From contig CAMZMU010000052.1 of the NCBI GenBank assembly GCA_947311845.1, positions 135,214,919 through 135,278,918 of the forward strand: a stretch of 64,000 nt of DNA. Direction: 5' to 3'. The translations under genes and the position numbers were made by a program. This document shows, in pieces, positions 55,987 to 64,000 of the stretch; position 1 is the stretch's first letter; each line of letters begins with the position of its first letter. The notes under the pieces are model-generated. The model saw nothing but the letters and a program-made list of their open reading frames with translations, was not told where the DNA came from and did not search any database. Source of the DNA: Poa pratensis (taxonomy: Eukaryota; Streptophyta; Magnoliopsida; Poales; Poaceae).

Positions 55987-57937
55987 AGCTTATTGCTTGT
56001 CCTCAAGCAATTCAGTTAACAACTGAGTGCGATAAAAGACTTTCACGAACACATTTGCTTCATATGATGCATATATTCTCACTATATGAACAAATGCTTA
56101 GGCAATTCAAGATGAGGCAAATGCAAATAATGTCACTCAATAGGCATGTAAACTATGAAAAGATACCAACATACTAATAGCGACAAACATGAAACATATT
56201 AATTCACAAGATTGTAATGCTCATAATAGGATATGATAAGATGGTATCTCGCTTGCCCGTTTTTGTACAGCAAAACATAAATGCCCAGGCACCTCTGAAG
56301 TTCATGGGAAGACTAGAATCAAAGATATCAAAGATAAAAGCATCAAAGTTATATCACAGTTAACCACATTCTGGGACAAACATTACACTAAGAACGACAA
56401 CTATGCTCTCGAGAAAGTGCTCAAAGAAAGGATGGTGACTCAACATGAAAGTAAAAGATTGGCCCTTCGCAGAGGGAAGCAGGGATTATCATGTGCTAGA
56501 GCTTTTTATTTTTAAAACAGAAGCAAAATTGTTTTGGGAAGTGTTTGTTGTTGTCAACGAATGGTAGTGGGTACTCTAACCCCCTTGTCAACCAGACTTT
56601 CAAGAGCGGCTCCCATGAAGGATGTTATTTCTACCAGCAAGGTAGATCATCCCTCTTCTCTTTTGTTTACACATGTATTTTAGTTTCATTATGGGTGACA
56701 CTCCCCCCAACCTTTGCTTGCACAAGCCATGGCTAACCGAATCCTCGGGTGCCTTCCAACATTCACATACCATGGAGGAGTGTCTATTTGCAAATTAAGT
56801 TGCTTACTGATAAATCAGGGCAAAACATGTGAAGAGAATTATTGATGAAAGTTATAATTAATTGGGACTGGGCACCCCGTTGCCAGCTCTTTTTGCAAAA
56901 TTATTGGATAAGCGGATGTATATGCCACTAGTCCATTGGTGAAAGTCTGAATGACAAGATTGAAAGATAAAACACCACATACTTCCTCATGAGCTATAAA
57001 ACATTGACACAAATTGAGAAGTACTTTGAAGGTTTTAAAGGTAGCACATGAAAATTTACTTGAATGGTTCGAAATGCCATGCATAGGTATTTATGGTGGA
57101 CACTTTGGAATAACTTGGTTTTCATGGTTTTGGAAGCACGAGCAGCATTCCCGCTCAGTACAAGTGAAGGCTAGCAATAGACTGGGAAGCGACAATCAAG
57201 AGAGCAATAACCGTCATAATCATGCTTGCGACAAAATGAAATTAATTGAGGCATAAAAGTGATACAAGAACTCTGAGTCAAAATAAATCATCAAGGCTTA
57301 ATTGACTTTTGTTTTTCAGTCATATGCATGCATGAGCATGTGCCAAGTCAATTCGAATGAATTATTCAGAGGAGGATACCACAATGTCATACCCTCTATG
57401 AATAGAACAATGCAAGCAAACATCAACATAACATGCTACCACTATTAATAAATTGGGACCGATCATGAGAGAACAAGAACTACTAAGCATCCACTAAATG
57501 ACATATACCTCACATGAACCAACTAAGCATGCTCACATAGATGAGTATATGTACAAAAATGAAAACAAATAGAGTTCATACCAGCCTCTCACCCCAACTC
57601 GAGTTGTTGTAGATCATCCTTATTGCTTTTTCACTTGTGTTGCTTCGAATGATAAGAATGAAAACCAAGCTCCTCGGAGTCACGGATGGCTGTCCAACTC
57701 TGAAAACACTATACAAAACCAAAAAGAAACAACAAATATTTTTGGGTTTTCGAGTTTTTGAAACAAGAGCAAAAAGAAACAAACAATAAAGCAAAATATT
57801 TTTAGATTTTTGAATAACAAACCGAATTTTAAAACTAAGCAAACTAATACTGAAACTTAAAGAAACAAATGAAGAGAAACAACAGAAATATTTTTGGTCT
57901 TTTTGTGTTTTGGAATGCAGCAATAAAAGGTAAACAA
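55987..57937 (-). other. Non-coding 3' internal region of element A
   Basis: About 2 kb between the env-like ORF and the 3' LTR, without a conserved frame. Typical of Athila elements. Confidence 0.7.
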
Positions 57938-59176
57938 TTAAAAAGAAAGAAAGAAAACTGCAACATGGATATACAAAGTATCGACAAGATATGATATGTA
58001 AATGAGTGAGATGTCGATATACCTCCCCCCAAGCTTAGGCTTTTGGCCTAAGTGGAGGTCAATGCCACTGTCCCCATGATGTGCCACTGTCGTGATATGA
58101 TGAAGAAGGGTACTCATCCTGGTACGAGCCTGACGACGCACCAGGATAAGTGACGTGTAGTGATCACCAGGTGCCTCTTCCTCCTCCTGATGCTGCTGGT
58201 GAAAACCTTGCAGTCGAAGCTGCTCCTCCAATGCATCCTTGGAGTACGACCACGGCCTCCTGTGAATAGGAAACAAATCGGCCTGGGGCAAAGGGACCTC
58301 GGTTGCCTCCCCGTTAGTATAAAACACTTTATAAACAATGTTCCCTATGCGAGAGCCTGGTGCAGCAAACTGATGATCTATCATAGTAGCAAGATCAAGC
58401 CTAACAGGGGCTAGCACATCATCAGTAGGTGTCGCAGAAAGACCAAAACTAGCAGCAACACGCTTCGCAACAATCCCACCATAGATGGGTCCTTTAGCGG
58501 CTAAGCGGCGAGCAATAAGAGCACCAAGGTTGTAAGCAGTGTTACCATTAAGTGCAGCAGCAAGAAAAGCAAGATGATAATTAGAAATGTTGCTGGTGTT
58601 TTCCCTACCAAGAATGCTAGTAGCAAGGTAGAAAACAAAATACTTGATGGCAGGATATTGGATATTCCTTATCTTGCCGCGATGAGCGTCGCGGCTATCG
58701 TCATCGGTCACTGCTCGATAAAGTTCCACCAAGTCGCGGGTGTTTCCTTCAATCTTCTTCGCTGTACCTATAGGAGCAATATCTATGGCAGCACAAAAGT
58801 CATTCAAACTCATGGTAACAGGCATATCATAGATCTTAAATTTAACAACAGGTCCATAAGATGAGTTTGTGAATTTAAAACTCTCAACAAAAGTTTTGGT
58901 GAGCCAATAATGTTGGACACCCTCATCCTGCATATAAGTAGTTAAACCAACCCTCTGGATGAGAAACCTGAAGTCATCAAGCAAACCTGCATTAGTTAGA
59001 AACTCAATGCATGGAAAGGATGAAGCATTTGGGATTTGATCATCCCCTCCATCTCCAATGTTTGGTGCAATGACATCTTCATCATAGGAGCGCCTAACTC
59101 GAGTGGATGCCCTCAAGGGTCTTCTTACCCTCTGAGAGTCACTCTCAAACACCTCTCCAAAGTTGTGGTTATGCAT
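57938..59176 (-). CDS. Athila env-like / third ORF protein
   Basis: ORF from ATG 59176 (MHNHNFGEVFESDS), directly after an acceptor-like TTTCAG (59185-59187), consistent with expression from a spliced RNA. An in-frame upstream ATG at 59200 is possible. About 412 residues. A basic start (RRPLRASTRVRRSYDED) is followed by a conserved domain of plant Athila/retrovirus-like elements, including TKTFVESFKF, FKIYDMPVTMSLNDFC, AAIDIAP and GKIRNIQYPAIKYF. The hydrophobic C-terminus (IDISLIYISYLVDTLYIHVA) is read through a polypurine-like stretch and may not be original. The role is unknown; a true envelope function in plants has not been shown. Confidence 0.75.
   Translation of the reverse strand: MHNHNFGEVFESDSQRVRRPLRASTRVRRSYDEDVIAPNIGDGGDDQIPNASSFPCIEFLTNAGLLDDFRFLIQRVGLTTYMQDEGVQHYWLTKTFVESFKFTNSSYGPVVKFKIYDMPVTMSLNDFCAAIDIAPIGTAKKIEGNTRDLVELYRAVTDDDSRDAHRGKIRNIQYPAIKYFVFYLATSILGRENTSNISNYHLAFLAAALNGNTAYNLGALIARRLAAKGPIYGGIVAKRVAASFGLSATPTDDVLAPVRLDLATMIDHQFAAPGSRIGNIVYKVFYTNGEATEVPLPQADLFPIHRRPWSYSKDALEEQLRLQGFHQQHQEEEEAPGDHYTSLILVRRQARTRMSTLLHHITTVAHHGDSGIDLHLGQKPKLGGRYIDISLIYISYLVDTLYIHVAVFFLSF
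58022..58045 (-). promoter_or_regulatory. Second, internal polypurine-like tract
   Basis: CCTAAGCTTGGGGGGAGGTA on the minus strand, nearly the same as the functional tract at 55972-55986, lies inside the end of the env-like frame. Confidence 0.55.
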
Positions 59177-59957
59177 TTTCCTTTCTGAAATTTTCAACAC
59201 ATATCATAAAAATTGATTTTTGAAGCATACAAATGAGGGGAACTACTATATGACTTGCTAGAGGACTAAACATGCATCAAAACTGATTATATCAACATAG
59301 AACAAGCATGCATACTCACTTAACAAGTCACCTACAGCAGCAAAATACTCAAGGTATACTTACTAAACAAAATTCTACTTGGATACATGGAGGAGTCACA
59401 TACCTGAGAGCAATTGCCCCAAATCTCAGCAGCTGAGATGGGCTGAACAAAGAGATCGAAATCGCGAGGAAGAACAGCAAAAACTCGGTGTGAGAGAGAA
59501 AAACGAGCTGAGTGATGCAAGAGGAAGAAGTGGTAGGTGGGGGAACTGTTGGAGGGCCAAGGTGCCCCACCTCAGTGGCTGGCGCGGCCAAGGAGGCAGC
59601 CGCGCCACCATGTGGTTTGACCCCATGGTGGGTCCCCTTGGTCAGCACCAGGCACTCCCACGATGCTCTTTGAAAAATAGGACCAATGGTATAATTTTTA
59701 CAGAGTTTTGAAAACTTTCAATTTACACGAAATCTGGATATTTAAATTAATAAAACTTGGGCAGAAAAATTATTTTTAAAATTCAAAACAACTAAACTTT
59801 TGCAACCTAATTATCACTACAGGAGGTAAAACAAAGTTGAAGAAAGAAATGCTGTTTAGCTCTTTCATGTATGCAAATACATTTGATAACAAGGTTGATC
59901 AAGTCTTGGCACCAAATAAATTTACATGACACAAATGATTTAAACATCATGAAACAC
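59177..59957 (-). other. Spacer between gag-protease and env-like ORF, with LTR-like segment
   Basis: This is where reverse transcriptase and integrase would be expected. About 59540-59640 resembles part of the element's own LTR: TCAAACCACATGGTGGCGCG and GCGCGGCCAGCC-like motifs match 55690-55735. Confidence 0.55.
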
Positions 59958-62648
59958 TCATGTTACCTTGTATTGTATTGATATGGATCCAATCATAATG
60001 TTTTGATATCCTTCTTGATGATCATATATAGGGCAATCAATACTTCCCACTTTGATAGTTTTAAAATTGGAGATGGTATTGACTCCATAAATCTTGTCAA
60101 CTTTCTTGGGGAAATAAACAGTATGTTCTTTATCATTAACATTGAAAGTTACTTTTCCTTTATTGCAATCAATAACAGCACCTGCAGTATTTAGAAAAGG
60201 TCTTCCAAGAATAATAGACATATTATCATCTTCAGGCATTTCAAGAACAACAAAATCAGTCAAAATTAAACAATTGTTAGCCACTTGAACAGGGACATCC
60301 TCACAAATGCCAACAGGAACAGCAGTAGATTTATCAGCCATTTGCAAAGATATATCAGTAGGTATCAATTTATCAAGATAGAGTCTCTTATAGAGAGAAA
60401 AAGGCATAACACTAACTCCTGCTCCCAAATCACATAAAGCAGTTCTAACATAATTATTCTTGATGGAGCAAGGGATGGTTGGTATACCTGGATCTCCAAG
60501 CTTCTTAGGAACCTTGCCATTGAAAGAATAATTAGCAAGCATAGTAGAAATTTCCTCATTAGGAATTTTCCTCTTGTTAGAAACAATATCTTTCATATAC
60601 TTTGAGTAAGGAGGCAATTTAATAGCATCAGTCAAAGGAATTTGCAAGAACAAGGGTTTCATCCATTCACAAAATTTATTATAATGTTCTTCTTCCTTTG
60701 ATTTTAGTTTCTTAGTTGGAAAAGGCATTTGCTTTTGAACCCAAGGTTCCCTTTCATTACCATGTTTCTTAGCAATGAAGTCTTCCTTAGTGTACTTTGT
60801 GTTTTTAGTATGCTTTTCAGGTTCCTTTTCACTAACTTCTTTATCAAGAGCATCATTTTTATCCTTATCACTATCAAGTTCATTACCACTTTCAGTTTCA
60901 GCATCAGAGATAGATATACTATTAGGATCATTAACAGTTTCAGAGGATTCTACAACATTTTTATGTTTCTTCTTCTTCTTTTTCTTAGAAGGAGAAACTG
61001 GATTTTCAGCTAGTTGAGAATCTTGTTCAATTCTTTTAGGATGTCCCTCAGGATATAAAGGATCCTGAGTATGAGCTCCACTTCTAGTGCTAACATAGAC
61101 AGGTTTTAATTTTTCTTTAGAAGCATTGGCTAACATGTCTTGTTGCACTTTAGTGAGTTGATCAATTTGAGTTTGAACCATATGGAAATGTTTAATAAGC
61201 ATCTTAACATCATTGGAGGTTCTCTCCACAATATCATGCAACTTACTAATAGCTTGAGAGTTTTCATGCAAATGATTCTCTACTCTCATATTAAAATTAT
61301 CTTGCTTAATAACATAATTATCAAATTCATCTAAGCATTGATCAGGTGGTTTAGAGTAGGGAATATCTCCTTCATCGAACCTGTGGAGAGAGTGAACCTC
61401 AATTATGGATGGATGAGGAATTGGCTTACACAAATCTTCAATAGGTGGAAGGTTCTTCACATCTTCAGATTTAATACCCTTCTCAATGAGAGTCTTCTTG
61501 GCCTCCCTCATTGTTTCATCATTCAATTCAATCATACCTCCCCTCTTCTTTGATATTGGTGTCGGTGTAGGTGTGGGGGTCGGCGCAGGTAGAGTCCAAT
61601 CATCATAATTCTGGCTGATTTTAGCCAATAATTCTTCAGCTTCTTCAGGGGTTCTTTTCCTGAAAACACAACTAGCACAACTATCCAGATATGCTCTAGA
61701 TTCAATAGTTAGTCCACTGTAAAATATATCAAGTAGATCATGCTTTTCCAAATCATGTCCAGGCCGAGCTCTGATAAGAGAGCAAAACCTTGTCCATGCC
61801 TCTGGAAGTTTCTCTTCATCTTCCTGGTCAAAGTTATAAATTCTCTGCAAAGCATCATGTTGAGCACTAGCAGGGAAATATTTCTGAAAGAAAACATTAA
61901 GCAAACCAGTAGGACTAGTAATAGAACCAGGAGACAAGTTGTTATACCAAGCTTTAGCATCATCTTTTAATGAGAAAGGAAAAATCTTAGCAACAAAATA
62001 GCTACGCTTCTTGATATCATCAGAAAATAAGCCACTCAAAGTAGAGAGCTCATTCATGTGCTCTACAGCACTTTCACTCTTAGTGCCACAAAAAGGAGTT
62101 TTCTCAACAATAGATATATGAGATAAATCAAGAGAAAAATCATAATCCTTATCTTTAATGTTTATAGGAGAAGTGGCAAACTTAGGATCAGGTGACAACT
62201 TGTATTTAACAGCATGTTGTGCAAGAAAATTTCTAATATTACTTGCACCAGTAGTAGCATTACATTTATCAATAAAATCATCATCAAGTTCCACATAAGT
62301 TTCATCAGGATCATCATCACAAGTATAATCCCTTAACTCAGGTGAATAAACAGGAGTAGTAGGACTTCCATTAGGTGTTCTAGTATTTTCAAGTTGTTTA
62401 GACCTAGCAATAGCAGCATCTAAAAGTGGACCTAATGAAATACTCTCATCAATCACAGTAGAAGCATCATCAATATTATCAGAGGCAATTTCAGATTCAG
62501 CAGTAGTACCAACACGTGAAGATTGTGGTGGTGTAACAAGTTGACTCAATACAGATGGTGAGTCAAGAGCAGCAGAGGTACTAAGTGTCGTACCTTTTCT
62601 TGTAGTGGATGGCAATACACGGACCCTCTCATCACGAGCTTTACCCAT
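59958..62648 (-). CDS. Athila gag-protease polyprotein, intact
   Basis: An 896-codon ORF, ATG 62648 (MGKARDERVRVLPS) to stop 59958. Residues about 215-340 form the retrotransposon gag domain (FSLKDDAKAWYNNLSPGSIT, FFQKYFPAS, ARPGHDLEKHDLLDIFYSGL). A Pro-Thr repeat (APTPTPTPTPTP) follows, then a coiled-coil/linker region with a Lys7 patch and an acidic stretch. The aspartic protease has DLGAGVSVMP at about residue 740 and the ILGRPF motif at about 813. The polyprotein would assemble particles and process itself. No frame defect was found, unusual for an element without pol; it presumably depends on enzymes from related elements. Confidence 0.92.
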   Translation of the reverse strand: MGKARDERVRVLPSTTRKGTTLSTSAALDSPSVLSQLVTPPQSSRVGTTAESEIASDNIDDASTVIDESISLGPLLDAAIARSKQLENTRTPNGSPTTPVYSPELRDYTCDDDPDETYVELDDDFIDKCNATTGASNIRNFLAQHAVKYKLSPDPKFATSPINIKDKDYDFSLDLSHISIVEKTPFCGTKSESAVEHMNELSTLSGLFSDDIKKRSYFVAKIFPFSLKDDAKAWYNNLSPGSITSPTGLLNVFFQKYFPASAQHDALQRIYNFDQEDEEKLPEAWTRFCSLIRARPGHDLEKHDLLDIFYSGLTIESRAYLDSCASCVFRKRTPEEAEELLAKISQNYDDWTLPAPTPTPTPTPISKKRGGMIELNDETMREAKKTLIEKGIKSEDVKNLPPIEDLCKPIPHPSIIEVHSLHRFDEGDIPYSKPPDQCLDEFDNYVIKQDNFNMRVENHLHENSQAISKLHDIVERTSNDVKMLIKHFHMVQTQIDQLTKVQQDMLANASKEKLKPVYVSTRSGAHTQDPLYPEGHPKRIEQDSQLAENPVSPSKKKKKKKHKNVVESSETVNDPNSISISDAETESGNELDSDKDKNDALDKEVSEKEPEKHTKNTKYTKEDFIAKKHGNEREPWVQKQMPFPTKKLKSKEEEHYNKFCEWMKPLFLQIPLTDAIKLPPYSKYMKDIVSNKRKIPNEEISTMLANYSFNGKVPKKLGDPGIPTIPCSIKNNYVRTALCDLGAGVSVMPFSLYKRLYLDKLIPTDISLQMADKSTAVPVGICEDVPVQVANNCLILTDFVVLEMPEDDNMSIILGRPFLNTAGAVIDCNKGKVTFNVNDKEHTVYFPKKVDKIYGVNTISNFKTIKVGSIDCPIYDHQEGYQNIMIGSISIQYKVT

Positions 62649-62707
62649 GATGAATAAATTTCAGCGAGCAATATAGATCACAAGTGAACTCACAAATAAA
62701 GCTATGC
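62649..62707 (-). other. Leader of Athila element A
   Basis: A short untranslated leader between the primer-binding site and the gag start; no frame. Confidence 0.6.
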
Positions 62708-62725
62708 TCCCCGGCAACGGCGCCA
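62708..62725 (-). promoter_or_regulatory. Primer-binding site for tRNA-Asp
   Basis: TGGCGCCGTTGCCGGGGA on the minus strand, 11 bases from the LTR, complementary to the 3' end of tRNA-Asp, as in Athila elements. Confidence 0.85.
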
Positions 62726-62736
62726 GAAAATAGTCT

Positions 62737-64000
62737 TGATGACCCACAAGTATAGGGGATCGCAACAGTCTTCGAGGGAAGTAAAACCCAATTTATTGAT
62801 TCGACACAAGGGGAGCCAAAGAATACTTGAGAGCCTTAACAGCGGAGTTGTCAATTCAGCTGCACCTGTGAATAGTCTTGCTCGACACAGATTATCAGTA
62901 GCAACAGTTTTATAGCAGTAGTAGCGGTGAAATAATAGCAGCAGTAAATAGAGACAGCAGTAGTGATTGCAGTAAACAGTAGGATTAAAACACTGTAGGC
63001 ATAGGGATGGATGAACGGGCGCTGCATGGATAAGATAGCTCATATAATAATCAAGACATAGGCATTGCAGATAATAATGATAAAGCATCCAAGTACTAAG
63101 TAAACATAGGCATGTGTTCCGTATATAGTCGTACGTGCTCGCAATGAGAAACTTGTACAACATCTTCTGTCCTACCAGCCGGTGGCAGCCGGGCCTCAAG
63201 GGAATCTACTGGTAATTAAGGTACTCCTTTTAATAAAGTACCGGAGCAAAGCATTAACACGCCGTGAACACATGTGATCCTCACATCGCAGCCATTCCCC
63301 TCGGCTGTCCCAATTATTGTCACTTTGGGACCTCGGGTTCCGGACAACAATATGTGTATACAACTTGCAGGTATGATCAATAAACAGTGCATATCATTAT
63401 GAAACAATAACATGTTCAGATCTGAAATCATGGCACTCGGGCCCTAGTGACAAGCATTAAGCTCAACAAGTTGCAACAACATCAATAAGTACTAACAACG
63501 GATACTAGGCACCATGCCCTAATGATCTTATAACTTATTACATGAACAATCTCATCCAATCCCTACCATCCCCCTCAGCCTACAGCAGGGAATTACTCAC
63601 ACATGGATGGGGGAAACATGGATGGTCGATGGAGAAGCGTCGGTGATGATGATGGCGATGATCTCCTCCAATTCCCCGTCCCGGCGGAGTGCCAGAACGG
63701 AGTTTCTGGTCCCCGAAATAGGTTTCGCGATGGCGGCGGCGTACGGTGATGTTTCTGGATGAAGTGGACGACCCCCTCGCGTTTTAGGTCAGAGAGGGTT
63801 AAGTAGTCGAAAGGGGGACTCGGGGAGGTGTCCGAGTCGCCCTCCTCAGTGGCTGGCGCGGTGGGCCCCTTGGCCGCGCCGCCCTGTGGTTTGGGCCACT
63901 CGTGGCCCATCTCTGACTCCCCTTCTGGCTCCGTGAGTCTTCTGGTAAAATAGGAGGTTTGCGATCTTTTCTGGTGTTTTTCCCGAAAGTTGACTTTCTG
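62737..64000 (-). repeat. 5' LTR of Athila element A, cut by window edge
   Basis: Practically identical to 54577-55838. The missing about 130 bp (the LTR start) lies right of the window. Confidence 0.95.

Larger units (their letters stand above)
54576..64000 (-). mobile_element. Athila-type Gypsy element A, young, without pol
   Basis: 3' LTR 54576-55971, polypurine tract, env-like ORF, gag-protease ORF, primer-binding site and 5' LTR from 62737 to beyond the window edge. In the compared 1.26 kb the LTRs differ by one substitution and one one-base indel. The gag-protease and env-like frames are intact, but reverse transcriptase, RNase H and integrase are absent. The LTR start TGATACGTCC and the tRNA-Asp-type primer site place it in the Athila group, similar to the Triticeae Sabrina-type elements. 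Confidence 0.92.

Overview
This is nuclear DNA from a grass, most probably a Triticeae species (wheat, Aegilops, barley or rye group). The evidence is the dense nesting of Gypsy LTR retrotransposons (Athila-, Tat- and Tekay/Del-like), CACTA and Harbinger DNA transposons, many Stowaway MITEs (CTCCCTCCGT termini, TA target duplications), split genes with GT-AG introns, and an intron-containing plant tRNA-Met. There are no bacterial operons, phage genes or CRISPR arrays.

Layout. 1-13797: a CACTA transposon on the minus strand whose transposase gene is split by a complete, young LTR retrotransposon (1447-12000, 5-bp target duplication cgctc). 13798-24300: gene-poor DNA with MITEs, one 535-bp hAT element, a truncated gene fragment (18127-18333) and a patchwork duplication (14774-15295 against 17697-20033). 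24300-36250: the gene island. It holds an F-box gene with two frameshifts (25213-27559, minus), a retroposed SINE-like sequence (28102-28831), a tandem family of small membrane-protein genes on the minus strand (copy 1 broken by a hAT element, copy 2 only a promoter plus nine codons, copy 3 intact at 34550-34924), a 1.2-kb segmental duplication shared by 22490-23660 and 31080-32454, and a tRNA-Met(CAT) gene at 36158-36244.

36613-40518 is a complete CACTA element (TSD tga) with captured host DNA: promoter, 5' UTR and first exon of splicing factor SF3B1 joined to a PPR-protein fragment. 40793-44498 is a Harbinger-type element (TSD tta) hosting a second one (40980-43677, TSD taa) that carries a decayed SANT/NAM-associated ORF1 gene. 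44700-45410 is a tandem duplication with a LINE tail in one copy only.

46598-64000 is a three-level retrotransposon nest: a decayed Tat-lineage Gypsy element (plus strand) cut at its RNase H domain by an Athila-type element (minus), itself cut by a second, very young Athila-type element (minus) with intact gag-protease and env-like ORFs but no reverse transcriptase or integrase; it runs off the right edge.

Functionally, the host genes likely to work are the tRNA-Met gene and membrane-protein copy 3. The F-box gene may be a pseudogene. Almost everything else is transposon biology: insertion, capture and decay. The most interesting candidates are the SF3B1-PPR Pack-CACTA, a duplicated 48-bp dyad upstream of the membrane-protein genes, and a series of minute poly(A) insertions with long target duplications.
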